Origin: CALAED01 sp035765195
GTDB lineage: Bacteria > Actinomycetota > Actinomycetes > Streptosporangiales > Streptosporangiaceae
DNA length: 64,000 nt
Direction of reading: 5' to 3'
Assembly: GCA_035765195.1 (NCBI GenBank)
Contig: DASTYC010000013.1
Span: forward strand, 1-64,000
Made by a program: the position numbers and the translations under genes. Within the stretch, counting starts at the first letter, position 1. Each line of letters begins with the position of its first letter. Under the pieces are notes generated by a model. That model did no database searches and was not told where the DNA came from. It was given only the letters and a program-made list of their open reading frames with translations. Positions 44,172 through 54,445 of this stretch are shown here, in pieces.

Positions 44172-44884
44172 AGTCCCTTTTTCGTCCGTGGGCCGGCGGT
44201 CGGGGCCAGCTCGGCCAAGAACGGATTGGTGGCGCGTTCACGACCGATCGTCGTCTGCGGCCCGTGGCCCGGCAGCACGGTCGTGGCGTCCGGCAGCGTC
44301 AGGCACACCCGGGCGAGGCTGTCCAAGATCGTCGCGTAGTCGCCGCCGGGCAGATCGGTCCGCCCGATGGAGCCGGCGAACAGCAGGTCGCCCGTGAAGA
44401 TCGCCTGCCGGCCGTCCGGGCCGCCCTGGCCGTCGGGCCGCTGCGTACGGAACGTCACCGACCCCGGCGTGTGGCCGGGAGCGTGCTCGACCGTCAGGGA
44501 CAGCCCCGCGAGGTCGAGCACCATGCCGTCGGACAGCTCGCGCACGTCGTCGGGCTCGGTGAGCGTGAGGCCGCCGAACAGCTGCCTGCCGGCTTCCAGA
44601 CCGAAGCCGCGCGCCGGGTCGGTGAGCAGCTCGCGGTCGGCCGGGTGGATGAAGGCGGGCACATCTCGTGCACCGCACACCGGCGCCACCGACCAGATGT
44701 GGTCGATATGACCGTGCGTGAGGATCACCGCGACCGGCTTGAGCCGGTGCTCGCGCACCAGTTCGTCCACTCCGGGCGCGGCGTCCTGCCCGGGGTCGAT
44801 GATCACGCACTCCTCCCCCGCAGCGGGCGCCACGATGTAGCAGTTCGCGGCGAAGGACCCCGCTGGGAACTGGGCGATGAGCAC
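44168..44884 (-). CDS. MBL-fold metallo-hydrolase (glyoxalase II-like)
   Basis: Product of 238 residues with the metal-binding THGHIDH (about 55-61), APGHTPG (about 130), FTGDLLFAGSIGRTD (about 165) and LPGHGPQT (about 205), all hydroxyacylglutathione-hydrolase features. Actinobacteria lack glutathione, so the natural substrate is probably a thioester of another thiol. The GTG at 44884 is chosen because GGAGG lies 6 nt upstream. Co-transcribed with hisS and aspS. Confidence 0.88.
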   Translation of the reverse strand: MLIAQFPAGSFAANCYIVAPAAGEECVIIDPGQDAAPGVDELVREHRLKPVAVILTHGHIDHIWSVAPVCGARDVPAFIHPADRELLTDPARGFGLEAGRQLFGGLTLTEPDDVRELSDGMVLDLAGLSLTVEHAPGHTPGSVTFRTQRPDGQGGPDGRQAIFTGDLLFAGSIGRTDLPGGDYATILDSLARVCLTLPDATTVLPGHGPQTTIGRERATNPFLAELAPTAGPRTKKGL

Positions 44885-45043
44885 GATCGTCCTCCCTACA
44901 CGGCTCTTTGCGGTTCGAGGGTACCGGCGCTGCACCGGCCGTCGCGAACGCGTTATCGCTTCGCCGTGTCATCGTCATCGGCCGCCTCCACCGCCTCCCC
45001 GGCCACAGGCGAAACGCCGGGCGGGCGGCCCGCGGGCGGATGC

Positions 45044-45091
45044 GTGAACGGCTCGGTGAACGGCGCCGTGAACGGCTCTGTGAACGGGCTC
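45044..45091. repeat. Four tandem 12-bp repeats, GTGAACGGCNCN
   Basis: Units start at 45044, 45056, 45068 and 45080, all opening with GTGAACGG. The array lies in the 340-nt divergent region between the hydrolase and the cyclophilin gene, and its last unit coincides with the -35 of the candidate promoter at 45080-45108. The rest of the 340-nt gap has no other recognisable feature. Confidence 0.85.
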
Positions 45092-45108
45092 TGGCGGGCC
45101 GCTACGAT
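45080..45108 (+). promoter_or_regulatory. Candidate promoter of the membrane cyclophilin gene
   Basis: GTGAAC (45080-45085), 17 nt and TACGAT (45103-45108). The -10 fits actinobacterial promoters; the -35 is a weak match and lies within the last 12-bp repeat unit. The coding start is 117 nt downstream. Confidence 0.4.
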
Positions 45109-45224
45109 GCGCACACACTTTCCGGTCGAAGATCCGTTCAGGCCGGGCTCGGGGCGTGTCGTCCGCGGTCGGCGGGCGCGGCGACGAGCGAGCACAGGCA
45201 GACCACAACAGGAGGACGGCTCAA

Positions 45225-46058
<834 letters not shown>

Positions 46059-46122
46059 CCGGACAAGAGGCTATGGTTTGGAGGGTCTGGTTTAGGGCCG
46101 GACAATGACGCAGGAGGCAACG

Positions 46123-47427
46123 GTGTCCAGCGCCACCGATCCTCGAGTACCCGCGCGCGGGGGCGAGACGAGTCAGGGGCAGAGAGGACGGCCTACGGTG
46201 ACAACTGATCCCTGGGGCCGTGTTGACGAGGACGGCACGGTTTATGTACGGACCGCCGAGGGCGAACGGGTGGTGGGATCCTGGCAGGCCGGCGCCCCGG
46301 AAGAGGCCCTCGCGTACTTCCGCCGCAAATACGAGGCGCTGGTCACCGAGATCGATCTGCTCGAACAGCGGATCCGCACCACCGACCTGCCGCCCGCCCA
46401 GGCCGAAGGCAGCATCGGCCGGCTGCGCGTGACCTTGTCCGAGGCCCATGCGGTCGGCGACCTCGACACGCTCGGCCGCCGGCTCGACGGGCTGACCGAG
46501 CTGATCGAAAAGCGCCGGGTGGAGATCAAGGCGGCCCGCGAGCACGCCCGCGACGAGGCCCGCGACATCAAGGAGCGCATTGTCGCCGAGGCGGAGCGCA
46601 TCGCCGCCGAGGAGACCCACTGGAAGAACGGCGGGGAGCGGCTGCGCCAGCTGGTCGAGGAGTGGAAGGTCGCCGAGCGCGTCGACCGGCCGACGGAGAC
46701 CGCGCTGTGGAAGCGGCTGTCCGCGGCGCGCAACGCCTTCACCAAGCGCCGCAAGGCCTACTTCGCGACCCTCGACGAACAGCGCGAGCAGGCCAGGATC
46801 GAAAAGGAGCGGCTTGTCGCCGAGGCCGAGGCGATCTCCGGCTCCACCGACTGGGGTCCGACCGCGGCCGCCTACCGCGACCTGATGCGGCAGTGGAAAA
46901 ACGCCGGCCGCGCCGCTCGCGACGTCGAAGAGGAGCTGTGGGCGCGGTTCAAGGCCGCCCAGGACACGTTCTTCGGCGCCCGTTCGGCGGCCTTCGCCGA
47001 ACGCGACGCGGAGTTCGACCAGCACGCCCAGGCCAAGGAGCGGCTCTTGGCCGAGGCCGAGCGGCTGCTGCCGATCACCGACGTGCGGCAGGCCCGCCAG
47101 GCGCTGCGCTCGATCCAGGAGCGCTGGGAGACCATCGGCATGGTCCCCCGCGAGTCACGCGAACGGCTCGAAGGCCGGCTCCGCAAGATCGAAGAGACGG
47201 TCCGCCAGGCCGAAGAGGCCGAGTGGCGGCGCACCAACCCCGAGGCCAGGGCCCGCGCCGAGGCCACCGTCGCCCAGCTGCGCACCTCCATCGAGCAGCT
47301 GCAGCAGCGACTCGACAAGGCCCGTACCTCCGGCCGCGACAAGGACGCCAAGGACGCCGAAGAGGCCCTCGCCGCCCGCCGCGCCTGGCTGGAGGAGGCG
47401 GAGCGCACGCTCGCCGAGTTCTCTTAG
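46123..47427 (+). CDS. DUF349 coiled-coil protein
   Basis: Product of 434 residues composed largely of charged helical repeats; at least three DUF349 units can be seen (for example ERLRQLVEEWKVAERVDRPTETALWKRLSAARNAF and its later copies at about 170, 240 and 320). The C-terminal 100 residues are predicted coiled coil. Function is not established for the family, although proximity to rel is common. The GTG at 46123 with AGGAGG 5 nt upstream is preferred to the ATG at 46105. It ends 2 nt from the convergent rel stop. Confidence 0.88.
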   Translation: MSSATDPRVPARGGETSQGQRGRPTVTTDPWGRVDEDGTVYVRTAEGERVVGSWQAGAPEEALAYFRRKYEALVTEIDLLEQRIRTTDLPPAQAEGSIGRLRVTLSEAHAVGDLDTLGRRLDGLTELIEKRRVEIKAAREHARDEARDIKERIVAEAERIAAEETHWKNGGERLRQLVEEWKVAERVDRPTETALWKRLSAARNAFTKRRKAYFATLDEQREQARIEKERLVAEAEAISGSTDWGPTAAAYRDLMRQWKNAGRAARDVEEELWARFKAAQDTFFGARSAAFAERDAEFDQHAQAKERLLAEAERLLPITDVRQARQALRSIQERWETIGMVPRESRERLEGRLRKIEETVRQAEEAEWRRTNPEARARAEATVAQLRTSIEQLQQRLDKARTSGRDKDAKDAEEALAARRAWLEEAERTLAEFS

Positions 47428-47429
47428 GA

Positions 47430-49937
47430 TCAGCGGGCGGTGGCGCCGGAGGTGACCCGGTAGGCGTCGTAGACGCCGTCCACCGAGCGCACCGCCTTGA
47501 GCACGTGCCCGAGGTGCTTGGGATCGCCCATCTCGAAGGTGAACCGGCTGATCGCCACCCGGTCTCTGCTGGTGGCCACCGACGCCGACAAGATGTTGAC
47601 GTGCTGGTCCGACAGCACCCTGGTGACGTCCGACAGCAGCCGCGGCCGGTCGAGGGCCTCCACCTGGATCGCGACGAGGAACACCGAGTCTTCGCCGGGT
47701 GACCACTTGACGTCGACGATGCGGTCGGGCTGGCTCTTGAGGTTGGCGGCGTTCGCGCAGGCGCTGCGGTGGACCGATACGCCGTGGCCGCGGGTGACGA
47801 ACCCGACGATGTCGTCTCCCGGCACCGGGGTGCAGCAGCGCGACAGCCGGACCCATACGTCCGGATCACCCTCGACGACCACCCCTGGGTCGCCGGCGGG
47901 GCGCGCGCGCCGCCGCCTGGTCGGAATCGCCGTCTCGGCGATGTCGTCTTCGGCGCTCTCCGGGCCGCCGAGGGCCTGGACCAGCTTCTGCACGACGGAC
48001 TGGGCCGACAGGTGGCCCTCGCCGACGGCCGCGTACAGCGCGGACACGTCGGGGAAGCGCTGCTCCCTGGCGAGCGCGAGCAGCGCCTCGCCGGACATCA
48101 TCCGCTGCAGCGGCAGGTTCTGCTTGCGCATGGCCCTGGCGATGGCGTCCTTGCCCGACTCGATCGCGGTCTCCCGGCGCTCCTTGGAGAACCAGTGGCG
48201 GATCTTGTTGCGGGCGCGCGGGCTCTTGACGAAGTTCAGCCAGTCGCGGGACGGACCGGCGTCGGGCGAGCGGGAGGTGAACACCTCGATGGTGTCGCCG
48301 TTGTCGAGCGTGGACTCCAGCGGTACGAGCCGGCCGCCCACCCGCGCGCCGATGCAGCGATGACCGACCTCGGTGTGGATGGCGTAGGCGAAGTCCACCG
48401 GCGTGGCGCCCTGCGGCAGGGCGATCACATCGCCCTTCGGGGTGAACACGAACACCTCGGACACCGACAGGTCGAAGCGCAGCGTCTCGAGGAACTCCGC
48501 GGGATCGGCGGTCTCCTGCTGCCAGTCGAGCAGCTGGCGCAGCCACTGCATGTCGGCGGCCTTGCGACCGGCGACGGTCTCCTCCTTGTACTTCCAGTGC
48601 GCCGCCACGCCGTACTCCGCCCTGCGGTGCATCCCCCAGGTGCGGATCTGCAGCTCGACCGTCTTGCCCTCCGGGCCCATGACGGTCGTGTGCAGCGACT
48701 GGTACATGTTGAACTTCGGCATCGCGATGTAGTCCTTGAACCGGCCGGGGACCGGATTCCATCGCGCGTGGATCGAGCCGAGCGCGGCGTAGCAGTCGCG
48801 GACGCTGTCGACCAGGACCCGGATGCCGACCAGGTCGTAGATGTCGTCGAAGCCGACGTCGCGGGCGATCATCTTCTGGTAGATCGAGTAGTAGTGCTTC
48901 GGCCGGCCCGTCACGGTCGCCTTGATCTTGGCTTCGCGCAGGTCGGTCGCCACGCTCTCGATGACGGCCTGCAGGTAGTCGTCGCGGCGCGGCGCCCGCT
49001 CCGACACCAGCCGGGCGATCTCGTCGAAGCGCTTGGGGTACATCGTGGCGAACGCGAGGTCCTCGAGCTCCCACTTGAGGGTGTTCATGCCCAGCCGGTG
49101 GGCCAGCGGTGCGAAGATCTCCAGCGTCTCCCGCGCCTTGCGCTCCTGCTTGTCACGCGGCAGGTACCGCAGCGTGCGCATGTTGTGCAGCCGGTCGGCG
49201 AGCTTGATCACCAGGACCCGGATGTCGCGGGCCATCGCGACGACCATCTTGCGCACGGTCTCGGCCTCGGCCGCGTCGCCGTACTTGACCCGGTCCAGCT
49301 TGGTGACCCCGTCAACCAGCGCCGCGATCTCGTCGCCGAACTCGCCGCGCAGCTCATCGAGCGTGTACCCGGTGTCCTCCACGGTGTCGTGCAGCAACGC
49401 CGCGCACAGCGTCTCTTGGTTCATGCCGAGCTCGGCGAGGATCGTGGCGACCGCGAGCGGATGGGTGATGTACGGATCGCCGCTCTTGCGCTTCTGGTCG
49501 CGGTGCTGGTGCGCCGCGACGTCGTAGGCCCGCTCGATCAGCCGGATATCGGCCTTGGGGTGAGTGGACCTGACTGTCTTGATGAGTGGTTCGAGTACCG
49601 GATTCATGACGGGACCGCGCTGGGCACCCAGCCGGGCGAGCCTGCGGCGCACCCGGGCGGCGGACGGTGGGATCGAGGATGTGGCCGACCTTGGGCGCTG
49701 CCTCGTGGCGGGCGGCGCCGGCGGCGGACTCGCCGGCCCATCGGGTCGGGCATTCTCTGCTGGCCGTTCTCGTGTGGGACCTGGATCGGCGGACCGGTCG
49801 GCGGTGTCGGCGACGTCGGCGCCCGGGGCGTCGGGGACGTCGGCGCGCTCGCCCTCCGCCGGTGGACGGGCGGCCTCGTCCTTCGCGGCCTGCGCGGCTC
49901 GCGCTACCGCGTCGGTCGAGACCACTTCACCGGGCAC
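47430..49937 (-). CDS. rel: Bifunctional (p)ppGpp synthetase/hydrolase (Rel)
   Basis: Stringent-response enzyme of 835 residues. A 110-residue low-complexity N-terminal extension precedes the HD hydrolase domain (HDTVEDT at 183-189), the synthetase domain (RFKD at 399-402, the RXKD signature of bifunctional enzymes), TGS (VFVFTPKGDVIALPQGATPVDFAYAI), the zinc-finger-like region (RLSRCCTPVPGDDIVGF) and a C-terminal ACT domain. The GTG at 49937 has GAGGAGG upstream. An ATG at position 111 could give a normal-length protein. Confidence 0.95.
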   Translation of the reverse strand: MPGEVVSTDAVARAAQAAKDEAARPPAEGERADVPDAPGADVADTADRSADPGPTRERPAENARPDGPASPPPAPPATRQRPRSATSSIPPSAARVRRRLARLGAQRGPVMNPVLEPLIKTVRSTHPKADIRLIERAYDVAAHQHRDQKRKSGDPYITHPLAVATILAELGMNQETLCAALLHDTVEDTGYTLDELRGEFGDEIAALVDGVTKLDRVKYGDAAEAETVRKMVVAMARDIRVLVIKLADRLHNMRTLRYLPRDKQERKARETLEIFAPLAHRLGMNTLKWELEDLAFATMYPKRFDEIARLVSERAPRRDDYLQAVIESVATDLREAKIKATVTGRPKHYYSIYQKMIARDVGFDDIYDLVGIRVLVDSVRDCYAALGSIHARWNPVPGRFKDYIAMPKFNMYQSLHTTVMGPEGKTVELQIRTWGMHRRAEYGVAAHWKYKEETVAGRKAADMQWLRQLLDWQQETADPAEFLETLRFDLSVSEVFVFTPKGDVIALPQGATPVDFAYAIHTEVGHRCIGARVGGRLVPLESTLDNGDTIEVFTSRSPDAGPSRDWLNFVKSPRARNKIRHWFSKERRETAIESGKDAIARAMRKQNLPLQRMMSGEALLALAREQRFPDVSALYAAVGEGHLSAQSVVQKLVQALGGPESAEDDIAETAIPTRRRRARPAGDPGVVVEGDPDVWVRLSRCCTPVPGDDIVGFVTRGHGVSVHRSACANAANLKSQPDRIVDVKWSPGEDSVFLVAIQVEALDRPRLLSDVTRVLSDQHVNILSASVATSRDRVAISRFTFEMGDPKHLGHVLKAVRSVDGVYDAYRVTSGATAR

Positions 49938-50130
49938 CCAGCCTCCTCGTAACCGTTGCCGCGCGGATTAAGCCCGGCCGCATAACGGCGACCGCACCCC
50001 CGTACCGCGCCCTTGTGTGGTAACAAGTGTATCGGCCACCCATTTGTTCCCCGCGCCAAACTGCGGTTTCGGGTCCGGCCTGCCCTGACAGCGACGGAAT
50101 CGCTCCTTCAAGCGCTTAGTTGAGAACGCT

Positions 50131-50655
50131 TCACACGGTAACGATGGAGTGCAAATCGAGGTCGGAGATGTTGGCTCTGCCGTTCAGAAACGACAGCTCC
50201 ATGAGCACCGACAGGCCCGCCACGTCGCCGCCGCCCCGGTGGACCAGCTCGGCGGTCGCCCGGGCGGTGCCGCCGGTGGCCAGCACGTCATCGACGATGA
50301 GGACGCGCTCGCCGGGCCGGAACGCGTCCTGGTGGATCTCGATCGTCTCCGTGCCGTACTCGAGGTCGTAGGACTGTTCGTAGGTCTCCGCGGGGAGCTT
50401 GCCCCGCTTGCGTACGGGGACGAAGCCGGCGCCGAAGTGGTAGGCGATGGGGGCGGCCAGGATGAAACCGCGCGCCTCGATGCCCACGACCTTGTCGATC
50501 GTGCCCCGCCCGTAGTGGGCGACGACCTCGTCCACGACCGCCGCGAAGGCCGTGTGGTCGGCGAGCAGCGGCGTGATGTCCTTGAAGACGATGCCGGGCT
50601 TGGGGTAGTCGGGCACGTCCCTGATCCGCTCCAGGACCACCTTCTCAAGATCCAT
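50131..50655 (-). CDS. apt: Adenine phosphoribosyltransferase
   Basis: Purine salvage enzyme making AMP from adenine and PRPP. The 174-residue product has DYPKPGIVFKDITPLL (about 16-31), GIEARGFILAAPIA and the PRPP loop VLIVDDVLATGGTA (about 118-131). It lies between secF (32 nt away) and rel (193 nt away) in the conserved actinobacterial order secD-secF-apt-rel. Confidence 0.96.
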   Translation of the reverse strand: MDLEKVVLERIRDVPDYPKPGIVFKDITPLLADHTAFAAVVDEVVAHYGRGTIDKVVGIEARGFILAAPIAYHFGAGFVPVRKRGKLPAETYEQSYDLEYGTETIEIHQDAFRPGERVLIVDDVLATGGTARATAELVHRGGGDVAGLSVLMELSFLNGRANISDLDLHSIVTV

Positions 50656-50687
50656 AAGTGCCTTTCGCGCGGCGCACGGCTGTGGCT

Positions 50688-51962
50688 TTACTTCTTACCG
50701 CCGCCGCCCCGGCCCCGCCTGCTGCTCCTGCGGGGCTGCTGGCGCGGTCCCTGCTGAACGAGCCGGCGAGGTGCGTTGGCGGCCAGCGACTCCGTGTCCT
50801 CATCGCCGTGGTCGCCATCGTCGGCGTGGCCGGCGTGGTCGGCACGGCCGGCCGCCCGGCCCGGGGTGCGGGCGGGGCGTTCGCGCATGTCGGCGTCGTC
50901 GTCGTCCGCGGGCAGCAGGTCGACCATCGTGTCCTGCTCGGCCGTACCGGGCTGACCGCCGGACTGCCGCCTGGCCATCTTGGCCTGCCGTTTGGGGCTG
51001 GCGGCGCGCGCCGCGATGCGCTCACGCAACTGCCGGTACTTCGGCTCGCGCTCCTTGAGGTCGGCGAGGAGCGGCGTGGCGATGCAGATCGAGGAGTAGG
51101 TCCCGGCGAGCATGCCGACGAACAGCACCAGGGCCAGGTCCTTCAGCGTGCCCGCGCCGAGGAAGCCGGCCCCGATGAACAGCAGCCCGGCCACCGGGAG
51201 CAACGCCACCACCGAGGTGTTGATCGAGCGGACCAGCGTCTGGTTGACCGCGAGGTTGGCGGCCTGGCTGTAGGTGAGCCGGGAGGTGACCGACAGGCTC
51301 CGAGTGTTCTCCCGCACCTTGTCGAACACGACGACCGTGTCGTACAGCGAGTAGCCCAGGATGGTCAGCAACCCGATCACCGAGCCCGGCGCGACCTCGA
51401 ACCCGACCAGCGAATAGACGCCGACCGTGATGAGGATGTCGTGTGCCAGCGCGATGAGCGCCGCGACCGCCATCCGCCATTCGAACGCGAGGGACAGATA
51501 GCCGACCACCAGGACCAAGAAGACGATCAAGCCCTGCAGCGCCTTCTTCGAGATGTCGGCGCCCCAGCTGGCTCCGACCGTCTGCGGGCTGATGTCGGTG
51601 GGGTTCAGGCGGAACGTGGAGGCGAGGCTCTGCTGGACCTTGGCGACCTCGTCGGAGCTGAGGCTCTCGGTCTGCACCCGCCAGCCGCGGCTGGTCGACT
51701 GCACGATCGGGGTGTCGTGGATCACGCCCGACCCGGTCACGGCGGTGCGGACGTCGGCTGTGGTGGCCTGCGGGGCCCTGAACTGGAAGACCGAACCGCC
51801 CTTGAACTCGATGCCGAGGTTCAGCCCGAGCGTGGCGAGGGAGGCGATGCAGACCACGAGGATCAGCCCGGAGATCATGTACCAGAGGCGCTGCCGGCCG
51901 ACGAAGTCGACCGAGACCTCACCACGGTAGAGCCGGCCGCCGATCGTACCCAGGCGCGACAT
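50688..51962 (-). CDS. secF: Protein translocase subunit SecF
   Basis: Membrane component that uses the proton gradient to complete secretion. The 424-residue product has six TM segments with the first periplasmic domain, and SecF signatures GIEFKGGSVFQF and GYSLYDTVVVFDKVRENTR. A hydrophilic C-terminal tail of about 110 residues, rich in Asp/Gly/Arg, follows TM6. Its ATG shares the A of the secD stop (TGATG). Confidence 0.95.
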   Translation of the reverse strand: MSRLGTIGGRLYRGEVSVDFVGRQRLWYMISGLILVVCIASLATLGLNLGIEFKGGSVFQFRAPQATTADVRTAVTGSGVIHDTPIVQSTSRGWRVQTESLSSDEVAKVQQSLASTFRLNPTDISPQTVGASWGADISKKALQGLIVFLVLVVGYLSLAFEWRMAVAALIALAHDILITVGVYSLVGFEVAPGSVIGLLTILGYSLYDTVVVFDKVRENTRSLSVTSRLTYSQAANLAVNQTLVRSINTSVVALLPVAGLLFIGAGFLGAGTLKDLALVLFVGMLAGTYSSICIATPLLADLKEREPKYRQLRERIAARAASPKRQAKMARRQSGGQPGTAEQDTMVDLLPADDDDADMRERPARTPGRAAGRADHAGHADDGDHGDEDTESLAANAPRRLVQQGPRQQPRRSSRRGRGGGGKK

Positions 51963-53731
51963 CAGGCCTCCTTCGGCGTCGTGGCGCCGGACGCTTGCCG
52001 GGCGGGTTGTTTCATGCCGAGCCGGCGCGGATCAAGGCCGGACATCGGATGCCCGCGACTGAAGAACTTGAACCGGACCAGCAGGCTGACCAGTGGTTTG
52101 CTGAACAGGAACACCACGATCACGTCGATGATCGTGGTCAGGCCCAGCGTGAACGCGAAGCCCTTCACGTTGCCGATCGAGACGATGTACAGCACCGCGG
52201 CGGCGAGGAACGACACCGCGTCGGCCACCAGGATGGTGCGCCGCGCCCGCTGCCAGCCGCGTTCGGTCGCGCTGCGCAGGCTGCGGCCCTCTCTGACCTC
52301 GTCGCGCAATCGTTCGAAGTAGACGATGAACGAGTCGGCGGTGATGCCAATCGCCACGATGAGGCCGGCGATGCCCGCCAACGAGAGCCGGAACTCGATG
52401 AACGCGCCGAGGAGCACGACGCTGAGGTACGTCAAGGCCGCCGCCACCACGAGGCTGAAGATCGCGACCAGGCCGAGCCCGCGATAGTAGAGCAGGCAGT
52501 ACAAGATGACCAGGACCATGCCGATCGCGCCGGCGAGCAGACCGGCGTTCAGCTGGTCGCGGCCAAGGGTCGGCGACACCGTCTCGATGGCGCTTTGCTG
52601 GAACTTCAGCGGCAGCGCGCCGTACTTGAGGACGTTGGACAGGTCGGTGGCGTACTGCTGGGTGAAGCTCTGCGGCGGACCGTAGATCTGGGCGCTGCCG
52701 CCGGAGATCGGGCCGTTGTCGATGCTCGGCGCGGACACGACGAGCCCGTCGAGGATGATCGCCACCTGCCGCTGCGGCGAGCCCGCCTGCGCCCGGGAGG
52801 CCTCCGTCGTCACCTCGTAGAACTGCTGGGCGCCCCGCGACCGGAACTTCAGGTTCACGATCCAGCTGCTTTGGCCCTCCTGGGTGTTCGGTGGCACCGC
52901 GGTGGCCCCGGACACCTGCTCACCTTGCACCCGGACCGGGCCGAGCACGTACTTGGCGCTGCCGTCCTGTTCACAGGCCACCACCCACTGCTGCTGCGGG
53001 TTGTCGGCGCCGCGGACCTGCTTGTTCTGCCCCGAGCAGTCGGTCTGCTGGAACAGCGTGGCGATCTGCGCGGGCGGCTGGGCCGAGGTCGGCCCCGGCG
53101 GGGGCGCGGTGGGCGGCGCAGACGGCGGGGCCGATGACGGCGGCGCCGACGAGCCGGAGGGCTTGGGCGTCGGGGAGGGCGCCGTCAGGGCCTCCGCCAG
53201 CGCTCGGCTCCGCGGCGATGACGAGGCCGCGGCGGTCGGCGAAGTCGATGGCGCGGACGTGCCCGTCGCCTTGCCGGACGGCTTGGTAGACGGCGTGCCG
53301 GTGCCGTTGGGCGCCGTCGACGGCGTGGCCGGCGCCGACGGCCTGCCCTGGTCGACGGCGAACACCTGCCGGAACTGCAGCTGGGCCGTCGTGCCGATCT
53401 GCCTGACGACCCGCTGCTGGCCCTCCCGGCCGGGCACCTGGACCACGATGACGTTGGTGCCCTGCTTGGTCACCTCGGCCTCGGAGACGCCGAGTCCGTT
53501 GACCCGGGCCCGCATGATCGAGATCGCCTGCGTCATCTGCGAGGGCTTGGCGGCCTTGCCGTCCGGGGTGACCGCGGTCAGCGTGACCGTGGTGCCGCCG
53601 GCGAGGTCGAGCGCCAGGCGCGGCGCCTTGCGCTCCTGCAGCATGATCAGGCCGGAGAACCCGACGATGATGGCGAGCAATACGAGAAGCGCCCGCCCGG
53701 GCCTTGGAATGTTGGTGCGCGGGGCAGCCAC
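51962..53731 (-). CDS. secD: Protein translocase subunit SecD
   Basis: Partner of SecF, about 589 residues. It shows LDLAGGTTVTLTA, the P1 domain, and the C-terminal membrane half with GIAGLIVAIGITADSFIVYFERLRDEVREG. A Ser/Thr/Pro/Ala-rich stretch of about 110 residues (about 131-240) is inserted in the extracytoplasmic region. The GTG at 53731 gives a normal N-terminus; there is only a weak ribosome-binding site. It follows yajC after 43 nt. Confidence 0.95.
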   Translation of the reverse strand: MAAPRTNIPRPGRALLVLLAIIVGFSGLIMLQERKAPRLALDLAGGTTVTLTAVTPDGKAAKPSQMTQAISIMRARVNGLGVSEAEVTKQGTNVIVVQVPGREGQQRVVRQIGTTAQLQFRQVFAVDQGRPSAPATPSTAPNGTGTPSTKPSGKATGTSAPSTSPTAAASSSPRSRALAEALTAPSPTPKPSGSSAPPSSAPPSAPPTAPPPGPTSAQPPAQIATLFQQTDCSGQNKQVRGADNPQQQWVVACEQDGSAKYVLGPVRVQGEQVSGATAVPPNTQEGQSSWIVNLKFRSRGAQQFYEVTTEASRAQAGSPQRQVAIILDGLVVSAPSIDNGPISGGSAQIYGPPQSFTQQYATDLSNVLKYGALPLKFQQSAIETVSPTLGRDQLNAGLLAGAIGMVLVILYCLLYYRGLGLVAIFSLVVAAALTYLSVVLLGAFIEFRLSLAGIAGLIVAIGITADSFIVYFERLRDEVREGRSLRSATERGWQRARRTILVADAVSFLAAAVLYIVSIGNVKGFAFTLGLTTIIDVIVVFLFSKPLVSLLVRFKFFSRGHPMSGLDPRRLGMKQPARQASGATTPKEA

Positions 53732-53774
53732 TGGTCGTCCGTCTTCCCGTCTGTCTTGTTGTGCCGGCCGTCGG

Positions 53775-54218
53775 TCAGGCGGACGGCTTGCTCGAGGACT
53801 TCTCTTCCGCCTTCTCGGCGGCCTCCGGACGGCCGTCATCGGCGTCGTCCGCCGGCCGCTCATCGTCCTGGTCGTCGTGGTCCTCGTCGGCCGTGTCCGC
53901 GTCGCCTTCGTCCACGATCTGCATGATCGCCTGCTTGACGAACCTGGCCTCCACGCCCGGGGCGATCTCGAGCACGAGGCCGTCGTCGTCGACCGCGACG
54001 ACATTGGCGTACATGCCGTTGGTCGTCATGATGCGCGCGCCCGGACGGACGGAGTTTTGCAGCTGCTGCTGCTGGCGCTGCCGGTTGCGCTGTGGCCTGA
54101 TCAAGAAGAAGTAAAAGGCCACGACGATGAGGCCGAGGAACAGAAACTGCATAACGGCCGCGTTGCTCTGCTCAGCGGCGACGATCGGCGCCGCCGCCAC
54201 GTCGTGAAAAGTCATCAT
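53775..54218 (-). CDS. yajC: Preprotein translocase accessory subunit YajC
   Basis: Small membrane protein of the SecDF-YajC complex. The 147-residue product has one TM helix (QFLFLGLIVVAFYFFLIRPQ, about 24-43), the conserved RIMTTNGMYANVVAVDDD (about 62-79), and an acidic C-terminal tail. The ATG at 54218 is taken with AGGG upstream; ATGs at 54236 and 54215 are alternatives. The operon promoter is probably at 54251-54280. Confidence 0.93.
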   Translation of the reverse strand: MMTFHDVAAAPIVAAEQSNAAVMQFLFLGLIVVAFYFFLIRPQRNRQRQQQQLQNSVRPGARIMTTNGMYANVVAVDDDGLVLEIAPGVEARFVKQAIMQIVDEGDADTADEDHDDQDDERPADDADDGRPEAAEKAEEKSSSKPSA

Positions 54219-54250
54219 GTTGCCCTGTGCGGGCATCCTTCCGATGTGAG

Positions 54251-54280
54251 GTACCAGCCTGGGGCCGGATGTGCTGTCAA
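54251..54280 (-). promoter_or_regulatory. Candidate promoter of yajC-secD-secF
   Basis: The minus strand reads TTGACA (54280-54275), 18 nt and TGGTAC (54256-54251). The -35 is perfect and the -10 weak. A transcript from here would have a leader of about 25 nt. The rest of the 227-nt gap to ruvB holds no other feature that I recognise. Confidence 0.45.
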
Positions 54281-54445
54281 CCGAGCGACCCCCGGCTGCA
54301 TAGGGTGACCAAGGTCCGGAGTGTAAGGGAGCCGGTGAAATACCGGCAACGACGTGACGCCCCAGCACGCCGGGAAGTTCCCAAGTCGTTGTCTGGGCGG
54401 GCGCATCGCTCGCCGTTCCTCTCGCCGGGCGGGCTCACTCGCGGC

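Noticed and set aside
47769..49952. A 727-codon plus-strand open frame opposite rel
   Set aside because: Antisense to a fully supported gene, with compositional repeats typical of shadow frames.
49938..50060. SigR-type promoter (GGGAAT-N18-GTT) for rel
   Set aside because: A GGGAAC and a GTT exist, but they are 21 nt apart, which does not fit the known spacing.
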